This document shows positions 1-7,344 of a DNA stretch of 16,758 bases, one piece after another. Location of the stretch: assembly GCA_964570825.1 (NCBI GenBank), contig CAZMZJ010000029.1, positions 1 through 16,758 of the forward strand. Direction: 5' to 3'. The notes beneath the pieces were generated by a model. The model was given only the letters and a program-made list of their open reading frames with translations, was not told the DNA's origin and ran no database searches. A program made the position numbers and the translations under genes. Positions within the stretch are counted from its first letter, which is position 1; each line of letters begins with the position of its first letter. Origin of the DNA: UMGS1002 sp964570825 (GTDB lineage: Bacteria > Bacillota > Clostridia > Oscillospirales > CAG-272).

Positions 1-10
1 GAGGTGTATT

Positions 11-1570
11 ATGGACGATCCTGTAATGGTAGGTATTGTCGCCGGTGCGTCGGCTCTTCTGATCGGCATTGCGATAGGGGTCTTAATAGGGATTATCTAC
101 CGTAAAAGGGTAGCCGAAGCTGCCATAGGATCAGCTGAAGCCAAAGCGAACAAGATAATCGAAGAAGGATCGAAGCAGGCGGAAACGCTCAAGAAGGAAG
201 CGCTTCTTGAGGCGAAGGAAGAAATTCTCCGCCAGCGCAATGATTCGGAGCGAGAGATCAAAGAACGCCGCAACGAAGTGACCCGTATGGAAAGAAGGCT
301 TGCTCAGAAAGAAGAGGCACTCGATAAGAAAACAGAGGCTCTCGAGCGCAAAAACGAGATGCTTGATAAAAAGCTCCACGATAATGATCTTCTGCGCGAA
401 CAGATAGAAGAAGAGCTCGGGAAGCATGTAAAGATGCTCGAACAGCTGTCGGGTCTTACCGCAGAAGAGGCGAAGGAAGAGCTGCTCCGCCGCGTCGAGG
501 CTGAGATGAAGGACGAACTCGGTCAGAGAATGATCGAGATGGAGGAGGAATTCAAGGAAGAGGCTGACGATAAGGCCAGAGATATTATTTCTCTTGCGAT
601 ACAGCGTTATGCTGCCGATCAGGTTGCCGAGTCGTCGATATCGGTGGTTGCGCTGCCGAGCGAGGAAATGAAGGGGCGCATCATCGGACGTGAGGGAAGG
701 AACATCCAGAAGCTGGAAACTCTCACCGGCGTCGAGCTTATCATTGATGATACCCCTGAAGCGATTACATTGTCAGGCTTTGATCCCGTTCGCCGCGAGG
801 TAGCGAGACTGTCGCTTGAAAAGCTCATTGCCGACGGGCGCATTCATCCGGCGCGTATTGAGGAAATGGTTGATAAATCAAAGAAAGAAGTCGACGCTGC
901 TATCAAACAGGCCGGCGAGAAGGCGGTGTTCGAAGTTGGAATCCACGGCATCAATCCCGAGCTGGTCAAGCTGCTCGGAAGACTCAAGTACAGAACCAGT
1001 TACGGTCAGAACGTACTCAAACATTCGGTTGAGGTGGCGTTTCTGGCGGGAGTAATTGCTGACGAACTTGGAGTTGACAGCACGGTGGCAAAGCGGGCAG
1101 GGCTTCTGCACGACATTGGCAAGGCATTTCCGCATGATGTCGAAGGTTCACATGTACAGATAGGCGTAAACGCCGCAAAGAAATTCAAGGAAAGCCGCGA
1201 AGTTATTCATGCGATAGAAGCGCATCATAACGACGTGGAGCCGCAGACGATTGTCGCGGTAATAGTACAGGCCGCCGACGCTATTTCGGCCGCAAGACCG
1301 GGAGCAAGGCGCGAAGACCTGGAGAGCTATATCAAACGTCTTGAGAAGCTTGAGGAAATCGCAATGAGCTTTGACGGAATCGACAAAGCTTACGCAATTC
1401 AGGCCGGACGTGAAATCCGTGTTATGGTCAAGCCCGAGGAGGTCAACGACGAGGGCATGAAGGTCATAGCGCGCGAGATGGCTAACAAGATAAAGGGCGA
1501 GGTCAAGTATCCCGGACAGATAAAGATAAATCTGATCCGCGAGAGCCGCGCCGTCGACTATGCAACATAG
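11..1570 (+). CDS. rny: Ribonuclease Y
   Basis: Membrane-anchored endoribonuclease that starts mRNA decay in Firmicutes. The 519-residue length is normal for the family. Domain order is complete: an N-terminal membrane segment at about residues 5-30, a long Lys/Glu-rich coiled coil to about 190, a KH RNA-binding domain with the GRIIGREGRN loop near 222-231, and an HD hydrolase domain with the metal-binding His367-Asp368 pair (LLHDIGKA) followed by an EAHHNDVEP motif. The ATG is preceded by GAGGTG at 1-6, so the window opens at its ribosome binding site and the promoter is not visible. The next gene is convergent and hairpins follow the stop, so this is the last gene of its transcript. Confidence 0.97.
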   Translation: MDDPVMVGIVAGASALLIGIAIGVLIGIIYRKRVAEAAIGSAEAKANKIIEEGSKQAETLKKEALLEAKEEILRQRNDSEREIKERRNEVTRMERRLAQKEEALDKKTEALERKNEMLDKKLHDNDLLREQIEEELGKHVKMLEQLSGLTAEEAKEELLRRVEAEMKDELGQRMIEMEEEFKEEADDKARDIISLAIQRYAADQVAESSISVVALPSEEMKGRIIGREGRNIQKLETLTGVELIIDDTPEAITLSGFDPVRREVARLSLEKLIADGRIHPARIEEMVDKSKKEVDAAIKQAGEKAVFEVGIHGINPELVKLLGRLKYRTSYGQNVLKHSVEVAFLAGVIADELGVDSTVAKRAGLLHDIGKAFPHDVEGSHVQIGVNAAKKFKESREVIHAIEAHHNDVEPQTIVAVIVQAADAISAARPGARREDLESYIKRLEKLEEIAMSFDGIDKAYAIQAGREIRVMVKPEEVNDEGMKVIAREMANKIKGEVKYPGQIKINLIRESRAVDYAT

Positions 1571-1636
1571 TCAAAACTCATAATAATAATCTTTCCCCTG
1601 AAGGATAATATAGAATTAACATAAAACCCCACAGGT

Positions 1637-1662
1637 ATCAATAACGGCTCCGCCGTTTTGAT
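1637..1662 (+). terminator. Possible first terminator hairpin after rny
   Basis: ATCAA plus AACGGC pairs with GCCGTTTTGAT across a TCC loop, giving 11 base pairs with one bulged T. The tail (TATAGATTTAT) is AT-rich but lacks a clean U-tract. It lies about 70 bases after the rny stop. It could be a weak terminator or an mRNA 3' stabilising element. Confidence 0.4.
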
Positions 1663-1690
1663 TATAGATTTATATGATGAGTAGAATAAA

Positions 1691-1748
1691 GCGCTCCCGC
1701 CGCATATTGCGGCGGGAGCGCAGTAAGCGCCGGGGGGCGTTTTTTTTG
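1691..1748 (+). terminator. Strong double-hairpin terminator of rny
   Basis: A perfect 13-bp GC-rich stem (arms 1691-1703 and 1709-1721, loop ATATT) is followed at once by a second short hairpin, AAGCGCC-GGGG-GGCGTTT (about 1725-1742, with one G:U pair), that runs into a T-tract ending at 1747. The second hairpin with its U-tract is the textbook intrinsic terminator; the first may reinforce it or protect the 3' end. Confidence 0.75.
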
Positions 1749-1879
1749 TTTGTCTTTGCTGATTAAGTCAATCGAACGGCATCTGCCGGAAAAAAGTTTA
1801 TCGGCAGCGAACCGGCGGCTGCACTATTTGGGTGAATGATTTTAGGAATCGGCAAATAATTATATAATGGCAGCAAACG

Positions 1880-1907
1880 GCCCCGGATGCCAGACGGCAT
1901 CCGGGGC
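1880..1907 (-). terminator. Terminator hairpin after SH3 lipoprotein gene (possibly bidirectional)
   Basis: A 12-bp perfect stem (1880-1891 with 1896-1907) with loop AGAC lies 22 bases past the stop of the minus-strand lipoprotein gene. The T-rich tail is better on the plus-strand side (AAATTTTT at 1910-1917) than on the minus side (CGTTTGC), so it may also catch plus-strand read-through from rny. Confidence 0.6.
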
Positions 1908-1928
1908 ATAAATTTTTCCGTTATGATT

Positions 1929-2615
1929 TTATGAAGCTTTGGTCGTTGTTGCTGACGTTGACACCGGAGTGGCGGACAGACAGCTGTTGCTTACATAATA
2001 GAAGGTGCCGCTTATGTTGACCTTGCTCCAGTTTGCATTTTTCCCGACGCGGGTAAGCGCCGTACCCTTTGTGGCGTACTGAAGGACTTCGGTATCGGTG
2101 GAAGGTCCCTTGCGCAGGCTTACCACATCGGTGGAAACATATACTATGTCGTTCACCGCTTCAAAATCGTTCCCGGTGATATTGTCAAACGTGACATAAC
2201 TCGATGTAATATAGTATTCCTTGCCGGCATAAACAATCTTGTACCAGTTCGTGCTTGTGCCGACGCAGCGCACGCTGTCGCCATAATGAAGCGTGGCTAT
2301 CACGTCTCCCGAGGCCGATGGAGCGCTTCTCACGTTTACGTTATCGCCGGTGACATAGACTGTTTTATCAACCGGAGTAAACGTAATGGAGGCGGAGGCG
2401 GTAGTGGCTGCCGCCGTGGTCACAGGGGCTGACGTAGTTACGGGAGCCTCGGTTGTGGTGTCCGCGGTGGACTCCGGAGCTGTGGTTTCAATGCTATATG
2501 ACGTGACGCCGGTATCGGCGGTTGTATCATTTGAGTTGCCGGTTGTATTGCAGGCTGAGAACAGGGGGGAGAGAACAAATAAAAGTGCAATGGATGCTGC
2601 GGCAAGCTTCTTCAT
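1929..2615 (-). CDS. Putative lipoprotein with two bacterial SH3 domains
   Basis: 228 residues. The N-terminus is a lipoprotein signal: MKK, a hydrophobic stretch, then LFSAC with the lipidated cysteine at 22, so the protein should be anchored on the outer face of the membrane. Residues 23-80 are a Thr/Ser/Ala-rich low-complexity linker. Two SH3b domains follow, at about 84-143 (NVNVRSAPS...GDVIATLHYGD) and 156-214 (VVSLRKGPSTDTEVLQYATKG), and a short Thr/Ser tail ends it. SH3b domains usually bind cell-wall peptides or glycan. No amidase or other catalytic domain is present, so its precise job is unknown. The start is set by TAAGGAG at 2624-2630 on the minus strand, 8 bases upstream of the ATG. 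It appears monocistronic with its own strong promoter. Confidence 0.85.
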   Translation of the reverse strand: MKKLAAASIALLFVLSPLFSACNTTGNSNDTTADTGVTSYSIETTAPESTADTTTEAPVTTSAPVTTAAATTASASITFTPVDKTVYVTGDNVNVRSAPSASGDVIATLHYGDSVRCVGTSTNWYKIVYAGKEYYITSSYVTFDNITGNDFEAVNDIVYVSTDVVSLRKGPSTDTEVLQYATKGTALTRVGKNANWSKVNISGTFYYVSNSCLSATPVSTSATTTKAS

Positions 2616-2659
2616 TTTTTATTCTCCTTAGTTTTGCACATCAATATATTTGTATGAAA

Positions 2660-2688
2660 ATTATACCATAACAGCCCGCCGGTGTCAA
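2660..2688 (-). promoter_or_regulatory. Sigma-A-type promoter of the SH3 lipoprotein gene
   Basis: On the minus strand, TTGACA (2688-2683) and TATAAT (2665-2660) are both perfect consensus and are separated by exactly 17 bases. The -10 is extended (TGGTATAAT). Predicted transcription start is about 2653, giving a leader of about 38 bases. Confidence 0.85.
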
Positions 2689-2797
2689 GGCGGTAAAAGG
2701 TCGGTTTTTGACAAAATAAAGGAATCTTAATAATTTATCAGAATTCGTCAGACCGGCTTGCGGCGTATATTTCCAAATGCGTTTCATTGACGGGCTG

Positions 2798-3376
2798 TTA
2801 TCCGGCGGCTATAACCCGGCTCAGCTCCGGCGCGGGTTCTCTCAGCAGCGCCGAGGCGCGGTATGCGTCGGTGATATATCCGCGGATAAGCGGGCCGGGC
2901 ACAATCACCGGCATGCGGTTGTGGACCTTTATCATCGAGCTGTTTGCGGCGGTGGTCAGGATCAGGAAGCCGGCTCCGGGACGCCAGAACCCGGCCATAT
3001 ACAGCATGGTTTCGCCGGGGATATTAAAAAGGAACTTAGTCTTGTTCTTGTCGCGGTCGTGCGACCACTCGTAAAATCCGGTCGAGGGTATGACGCATCG
3101 GCGGAGCGCGAAATCTTCCCTGAAAATAGGTTTAATCTCGGCTGTTTCCGCACGGGCGTTTATCAGCAGCGAAGGCGCGACATTTTTCCATCCCCACTGC
3201 ATGACATCGACTGCAATCGCTCCGCCGCCCGCCCCCGTGATAACCGGAACTCTGTCGGAAGGGAATATTTCGCCGGTCTTGTACGAGCCGGCGCCGCATT
3301 TTGAGTCTGCCGAGCGGATTATAGCTTCAAGCTCGAGCGACTCCGCGTCGGTGAAAACTGTGTATCTGCCGCACAT
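2798..3376 (-). CDS. SRAP/HMCES-family abasic-site DNA-protein crosslink protein (YedK-like)
   Basis: 192-residue member of the SOS-response-associated peptidase (SRAP) family. These proteins crosslink to abasic sites in single-stranded DNA through Cys2 and so shield them. The family signature is intact: MCGRYT start with Cys2, NARAE (Asn73-Glu77), GFYEW (Glu103) and VHNRMPVI (His152). The initiator methionine must be removed to expose Cys2. The start is fixed by this motif and by GGAGG (complement of 3381-3385) 4 bases upstream. It is somewhat shorter than YedK-type proteins at the C-terminus, but the catalytic core is complete. It is divergent from the LexA-controlled polymerase gene, which fits a DNA-damage role. 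No LexA box overlaps its own candidate promoter. Confidence 0.93.
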   Translation of the reverse strand: MCGRYTVFTDAESLELEAIIRSADSKCGAGSYKTGEIFPSDRVPVITGAGGGAIAVDVMQWGWKNVAPSLLINARAETAEIKPIFREDFALRRCVIPSTGFYEWSHDRDKNKTKFLFNIPGETMLYMAGFWRPGAGFLILTTAANSSMIKVHNRMPVIVPGPLIRGYITDAYRASALLREPAPELSRVIAAG

Positions 3377-3457
3377 AGATCCTCCGCAATAAAATTTATG
3401 AAAGATAAAAGTATTCTGTGACGCAAGCGGTCTTCCGGCAGGACCGCGCTTAATAAC

Positions 3458-3487
3458 ATATTAACATCAGCGTACCGTTCTTGTCAA
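3458..3487 (-). promoter_or_regulatory. Candidate promoter of the SRAP gene
   Basis: On the minus strand, TTGACA (3487-3482) is followed after 18 bases by TAATAT (3463-3458). The -35 is perfect and the -10 is only moderate. The resulting leader would contain a small hairpin pairing GCGGTC (3427-3432) with GACCGC (3442-3447). Confidence 0.45.
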
Positions 3488-3570
3488 CCCCGCGCGGGTA
3501 AATAAAAGATATAAAGAGAAAAAAGGAAGAAGGGAATTCTGGGCCGGGCGAACAAATTTTCTGCTCCGTA

Positions 3571-3599
3571 TTGACAAGGAACTAATGTTCGGGTATAAT
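3571..3599 (+). promoter_or_regulatory. Sigma-A-type promoter of the Y-family polymerase gene
   Basis: TTGACA (3571-3576) and TATAAT (3594-3599) are perfect consensus hexamers 17 bases apart. Transcription should start near 3606. This rules out the upstream in-frame ATG at 3585, which lies in the promoter spacer, as the polymerase start codon. Confidence 0.88.
3579..3590 (+). promoter_or_regulatory. LexA (SOS) box 1, inside the promoter spacer
   Basis: GAAC-TAAT-GTTC has two perfect half-sites of the Gram-positive LexA operator (consensus CGAACATATGTTCG) and is followed by the consensus G. It sits between the -35 and -10 hexamers, so bound LexA would block RNA polymerase. The protein-site match is inferred from the motif; no lexA gene is in the window. 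Confidence 0.75.
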
Positions 3600-3607
3600 A
3601 AGATGCA

Positions 3608-3619
3608 GAACATATGTTT
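3608..3619 (+). promoter_or_regulatory. LexA (SOS) box 2, at the transcription start
   Basis: GAAC-ATAT-GTTT differs from the GAACATATGTTC core at only the last base. It covers the predicted transcription start and is centred 29 bases after box 1, close to three helical turns, so the two sites would face the same side of the DNA. Confidence 0.65.
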
Positions 3620-3638
3620 TTCAGTGCGGAGGCGGAAT

Positions 3639-4913
3639 GTGAAGAGAATTGAAGGCGACAGAGAAATACTGCACGTCGATATGAACAGTTTTTTTGCGTC
3701 TGTCGAATGCCGGGACCGACCGGAGCTTGAGGGCAGGCCCGTAGCCGTTGCCGGGGATATCGAGGCGAGGCACGGAATTATTCTCGCGCGGAACGCCGTG
3801 GCGAAGAGATACGGTGTCCAGACCGCCGAGAGCATCGGCGAGGCGAAGCGCAAGTGTCCGTCGATTATTCTTTTGCCGCCGCACATGGAAAAATACATCG
3901 AGGTCTCGAAAGAAGCGCGCGAGCTGTACTGCTCGTATACCGACCGTGTCGAGAGCTTCGGCATAGACGAGTGCTGGCTTGACGTGACCGGCAGCCGTAT
4001 GCTTTTCGGCGCAGGTCGTGAAATCGCCGACGATATCCGCCGACGGATAAAAAAGGAGCTGGGGATCACGGCGTCAGTTGGCGTTTCATATAATAAGGTG
4101 TTTGCCAAAATGGGCAGCGACTATAAAAAGCCCGACGCGACCACAGAGATAACGCGCCAGAATTACCGTGAACTTGTCTGGCCTCTGCCGGTCGGAAACC
4201 TGCTTTTCGTCGGTCGCGCGACCGCAAAAAAACTTTTTTACGCGAATATACGTACAATCGGAGAACTGGCGCAATCGGACGAAAGGCTGATAGAGGGGAT
4301 GCTCGGCAAAGTCGGGCTTATGCTGCGCAACTTTGCCGCGGGGCTTGACGTCTCGCAGGTGCTTTCCTCCGACTTCACCTACGCGCCGAAGAGCATAGGC
4401 AACAGCACGACGGCCCCGCGAGACCTTGTGACGGAACGGGACGTCGAGATAACGCTCGCCGTGCTGTGCGACAGCGTCGCAGCGCGGCTGCGCGCCGAGC
4501 GGAAGAAATGCACAGTCGTGAAGCTGTCGGTGCGCAACACAAGGCTTGAGTGGTACGACAGGCAGTGCAAGATTGCGCCGACATATCTTGACAGCGAGCT
4601 GTTCGAGGCGGCGTGGGGGCTTTTCAAGCGCAACCATCCGTACGGCGGGGACGGCCGTGACATCGAGCCCATACGCAGCATCGGTATATGCGGCTCGTCG
4701 CTTGTTTCCGAGGCGGACGAACAGCTTTCGCTTTTCGATGGCGTGACCACCGAGCGCGCTCGCCTCGAATCGCTCAGCCGGACTGTAGACGCCCTGCGCG
4801 GCAGATACGGCCAGCACGCGCTGCGCCGCGCGCTCGAGCTTGAAGACACACGGCTTTCCGGCTTTTGTCCGCGCGACGAACATGTAATACACCCCGAGCG
4901 CTTCGGAAGGTGA
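3639..4913 (+). CDS. dinB: Y-family DNA polymerase (Pol IV/DinB type), SOS-controlled
   Basis: Translesion polymerase of about 424 residues that copies damaged templates with low fidelity. Catalytic carboxylates are visible: Asp14 in DMNSFFASVE, and Asp110-Glu111 in SFGIDECWLDVTG. ITASVGVSYNKVFAKMGSDYKKPDATT is the palm/thumb junction, a helix-hairpin-helix (LLFVGRATAKKL) follows, and then the little-finger domain. QLSLF at 362-366 is a beta-clamp binding motif, followed by a roughly 60-residue tail (RYGQHALRRALEL) like that of other Firmicutes Y-family members. I chose GTG at 3639: GGAGG (3628-3632) lies 6 bases upstream, and the earlier ATG at 3585 is upstream of the predicted transcript start. 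Two LexA boxes flank the -10. It could equally be named as a UmuC-like paralogue. Confidence 0.93.
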   Translation: MKRIEGDREILHVDMNSFFASVECRDRPELEGRPVAVAGDIEARHGIILARNAVAKRYGVQTAESIGEAKRKCPSIILLPPHMEKYIEVSKEARELYCSYTDRVESFGIDECWLDVTGSRMLFGAGREIADDIRRRIKKELGITASVGVSYNKVFAKMGSDYKKPDATTEITRQNYRELVWPLPVGNLLFVGRATAKKLFYANIRTIGELAQSDERLIEGMLGKVGLMLRNFAAGLDVSQVLSSDFTYAPKSIGNSTTAPRDLVTERDVEITLAVLCDSVAARLRAERKKCTVVKLSVRNTRLEWYDRQCKIAPTYLDSELFEAAWGLFKRNHPYGGDGRDIEPIRSIGICGSSLVSEADEQLSLFDGVTTERARLESLSRTVDALRGRYGQHALRRALELEDTRLSGFCPRDEHVIHPERFGR

Positions 4914-4983
4914 AGAAAGAGCACGCGCGGATACTGATATGGCGGGGGCTTTAATCCGCTCCGCTTTGGAATTTGGAATACGG

Positions 4984-5016
4984 CGCAAAGAGCCGGGCAC
5001 AGCCCGGCTCTTTGCG
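4984..5016. terminator. Shared bidirectional terminator between dinB and ligA
   Basis: A perfect 15-bp stem (4984-4998 with 5002-5016) has an ACA loop and a GC-rich core capped by AAAG/CTTT. It lies between the convergent dinB (stop 4913) and ligA (stop 5039), so one hairpin can end both transcripts. The 70 bases before it hold nothing else that I recognise. Confidence 0.75.
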
Positions 5017-5038
5017 TATATTGTATATTGCGTATAAA

Positions 5039-7033
5039 TCAGCTGTTCAGCATTCGGACAAGTTCAGCCTCGTCAATCACCGCGATTCCGAGAGCCTGTG
5101 CCTTTGCCAGCTTGGACCCTGCGGACTCTCCGGCGACCACATACGAGGTTTTCTTTGAGACCGAGCCGGCGCATTTGCCGCCGCGCGCTTTGATTTTTTC
5201 CTCGGCCTCGTCCCGCGTCATTGTCGGCAGCGTTCCGGTCAGCACGAAGGTGAGTCCGGCGAATTTGTCGTCGGCAGGCTTCCTGACGCTTCTGGTCAGG
5301 ACCCCCGCCTCAGTCAGGCGGCGGCAGAGCTCGATATTCTGGGGATGCGAGAAGTAGTTGACCACGCATCCGGCGGTAATTTCCCCGAAGTCCTCGATGC
5401 TCAACAGCTCGTCGTATGTCGCCGCCATGCAGGCGTCAAGAGTTCCGAATTTTGCGGCAAGCGCCGCCGCGGCGACTTCTCCGATGTTGCGGATGCCGAG
5501 GGCGTAAATAAGCCTTTCAAGTCCGGCGGATTTTGAACGTTCTATAGCGTCAGCCAGCTTTTTTGCCGATTTATCGCCCATTCTGTCAAGCCCGGAAAGC
5601 TGTTCCGGGCGGAGGGAGTAAAGGTCGGCGGCGTTTTGGATAAGTTTATTCTGAAGCAGCAGCTCGACTATCTGCGGGCCGAGCCCCTCGATATTCATGG
5701 CGTCTTTTGAAGCGAAGTGTTCTATGGAGCGTGATAGCTGGGCGGGGCAGGCAGAGTTTGTGCAGCGGGCGGCTGCGGCCTCGTCGGCGTCGTAGAACAC
5801 CGGCTCGCCGCAGGACGGGCAGCGGTCGGGCATGACGAACTCGCGTTCTGAGCCGTTGCGTTTTCCGGGGTTTGACGAAACCACCTCAGGTATTATATCG
5901 CCGGCTTTCTGCACCGTTACAATATCGCCTATCATGATTCCGCGCGAGCGGATATAGTCGAGGTTATGGAGCGTTGCCCTTGATACTGTCGTCCCCGCGA
6001 GGCGGACGGGCTCAAGCACCGCGGCCGGGGTGATAGCTCCCGTGCGTCCGACCGCGACCGTGATGTCAAGAAGCTTTGTTTCTTTTCTTTCAGGAGGAAA
6101 CTTGTATGCGGCTGCCCAGCGCGGCGTGTTTGTGCCTTCGCCCAGCTTTTCCCGCCCGTCGAGCTGGTCAAGCTTGACGACGACGCCGTCAATATCGTAC
6201 GGCAGGCTGTCGCGGAGGGAGCCGATATATCTGATATGTGAGATTATGCCGTCCATATCTGTGGCGAGAGTTCTCTCGCCGAGCACGTGGAAACCGAGCT
6301 CCTTAAGGCGGTCGAGCGTTTCAGTGTGTGAAACCGGGGCGTGTCCGTCAGTCCACAGGCTGCCGCTCTGGAAGTTGAACACGAAAATATCGAGTTTGCG
6401 CGAGGCGGTGATTTTCGGGTCAAGCTGGCGCAGTGAACCTGCGGCGGCGTTGCGCGGGTTAGCCATCGGCGTTTGTCCGGCGGCCTCGCGCGCAAGGTTG
6501 ATTTTTTCAAAAACCGAGCGGGGCATATACACCTCGCCGCGCACCGTAAGCGTAAGCGGTTCCGGCAGGGTTAGGGGAATTGAAAAAATAGTCTTGATAT
6601 TCTGAGTAACATTCTCGCCTGTGACGCCGTCGCCGCGCGTCGCGCCTGTGACGAGGATGCCGTTCTCATAAATCAGCGAAACCGAAAGTCCGTCAATCTT
6701 AGGCTCCACCGACCAGCGCGCGCCCGGGTATTCGGCGGAGGCTTTTTTGACGAAGTCGGAAAGCTCCTCATAAGAAAACACATCCGAGAGCGAATCCATG
6801 CGCACCTTGTGTATTACCTTATCGAACTTATCGAGCGGGGTTCCTCCCACTCGATGCGTCGGCGATGAGGGGTCGTCAAATTCGGGGTGTTCGGCCTCGA
6901 GCCGGAGCAGCTCTGCGTAGAGCATATCATATTCATAATCAGATATTTCGGGAGCGTCGTATACATAATATTTTTCGGCGTGGTAAGCGACGGTCCGGCG
7001 CAGGTCGTCGATATGCTTCTTTATATCATTCAT
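5039..7033 (-). CDS. ligA: NAD+-dependent DNA ligase LigA
   Basis: Seals nicks during replication and repair using NAD+. The 664 residues match the usual length. Domain Ia, which binds NMN, has the H-x-x-K-YY pattern (residues 18-23). The adenylated lysine is Lys112 in EPKIDG. RGEVYM, KLDQLDG and AAYKFPPE (around 166-316) are nucleotidyltransferase motifs, and the OB fold contains VAVGRTGAITP. A four-cysteine zinc finger uses Cys405, 408, 424 and 429. Helix-hairpin-helix repeats cover about 440-580, and a BRCT domain (FVLTGTLPTMTRDEAEEKI) ends the protein. The start has GGAG 7 bases upstream. It has its own promoter and converges on dinB. Confidence 0.98.
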   Translation of the reverse strand: MNDIKKHIDDLRRTVAYHAEKYYVYDAPEISDYEYDMLYAELLRLEAEHPEFDDPSSPTHRVGGTPLDKFDKVIHKVRMDSLSDVFSYEELSDFVKKASAEYPGARWSVEPKIDGLSVSLIYENGILVTGATRGDGVTGENVTQNIKTIFSIPLTLPEPLTLTVRGEVYMPRSVFEKINLAREAAGQTPMANPRNAAAGSLRQLDPKITASRKLDIFVFNFQSGSLWTDGHAPVSHTETLDRLKELGFHVLGERTLATDMDGIISHIRYIGSLRDSLPYDIDGVVVKLDQLDGREKLGEGTNTPRWAAAYKFPPERKETKLLDITVAVGRTGAITPAAVLEPVRLAGTTVSRATLHNLDYIRSRGIMIGDIVTVQKAGDIIPEVVSSNPGKRNGSEREFVMPDRCPSCGEPVFYDADEAAAARCTNSACPAQLSRSIEHFASKDAMNIEGLGPQIVELLLQNKLIQNAADLYSLRPEQLSGLDRMGDKSAKKLADAIERSKSAGLERLIYALGIRNIGEVAAAALAAKFGTLDACMAATYDELLSIEDFGEITAGCVVNYFSHPQNIELCRRLTEAGVLTRSVRKPADDKFAGLTFVLTGTLPTMTRDEAEEKIKARGGKCAGSVSKKTSYVVAGESAGSKLAKAQALGIAVIDEAELVRMLNS

Positions 7034-7114
7034 ATGATTTCTCCGGTTTTATGGATTTGAAGGGCTCAAGGGATGCTCCATGCCAGTACAAATGATAATG
7101 GCGCAGCATAATAT

Positions 7115-7143
7115 ATTATACCACAATTTTCTTTTCCGGTCAA
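7115..7143 (-). promoter_or_regulatory. Sigma-A-type promoter of ligA
   Basis: Minus strand: TTGACC (7143-7138), 17 bases, TATAAT (7120-7115), with an extended -10 (TGGTATAAT). The predicted start near 7108 leaves a leader of about 75 bases before the ligA ATG. Confidence 0.8.
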
Positions 7144-7236
7144 TTGAGAAATGTGAGGAAGAGCGGGACGGCAGGTGACGTTTTTTAGCATAATAAACAA
7201 AATTGTGACAGACGACTGAAAATTTATATTTAACAC

Positions 7237-7265
7237 TTTACAAAGGAGAAGCGCGATGATATAAT
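7237..7265 (+). promoter_or_regulatory. Promoter of the hibernation factor gene
   Basis: TTTACA (7237-7242), 17 bases, TATAAT (7260-7265). Predicted start is about 7272, with a leader of some 70 bases. It looks like a housekeeping sigma promoter. I see no obvious alternative-sigma motif, although hibernation factors in Firmicutes are often stress-controlled. Confidence 0.75.
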
Positions 7266-7344
7266 GATAATGACGAACCGGAAAGCATATCCGGGGGATA
7301 ATGCGATAGTCCGATAATACAGCATGCAGCAAGGAGGCACGAAA

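Larger units (their letters stand above)
1571..1928. other. Hairpin-rich intergenic region between convergent genes
   Basis: This 358-base stretch between rny and the SH3 lipoprotein gene has no ORF with a convincing ribosome binding site. It holds several inverted repeats, listed separately where they look like terminators. A weaker one pairs CTGCCG near 1784 with CGGCAG near 1802. TATAAT at 1863-1868 has no good -35 partner and runs straight into the 1880-1907 hairpin, so I do not call it a promoter. Confidence 0.6.
7034..7344. other. Divergent promoter region between ligA and hpf
   Basis: This stretch of 311 bases has no supportable gene. It holds the ligA promoter on the minus strand and the hpf promoter on the plus strand, described separately. 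The part between them (about 7144-7236) is AT-rich towards hpf and shows no hairpin or operator that I can recognise. Confidence 0.6.

Noticed and set aside
1840..1907. Possible small RNA promoted by TATAAT at 1863
   Set aside because: There is no usable -35, and the transcript would end after about 40 bases at the 1880-1907 hairpin.
2708..2736. Plus-strand TTGACA at 2708 as an antisense promoter to the SRAP gene
   Set aside because: The -10 region at normal spacing (TAATTT) is poor and the downstream ORFs are shadows of the SRAP gene.
3585..3638. Upstream ATG of the Y-family polymerase ORF
   Set aside because: It lies between the -35 and -10 hexamers, so it would not be on the mRNA. GTG 3639 has a proper ribosome binding site.
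4086..5000. 304-residue ORF opposite dinB
   Set aside because: It is a shadow of a GC-rich gene on the other strand, with no recognisable domain or ribosome binding site.
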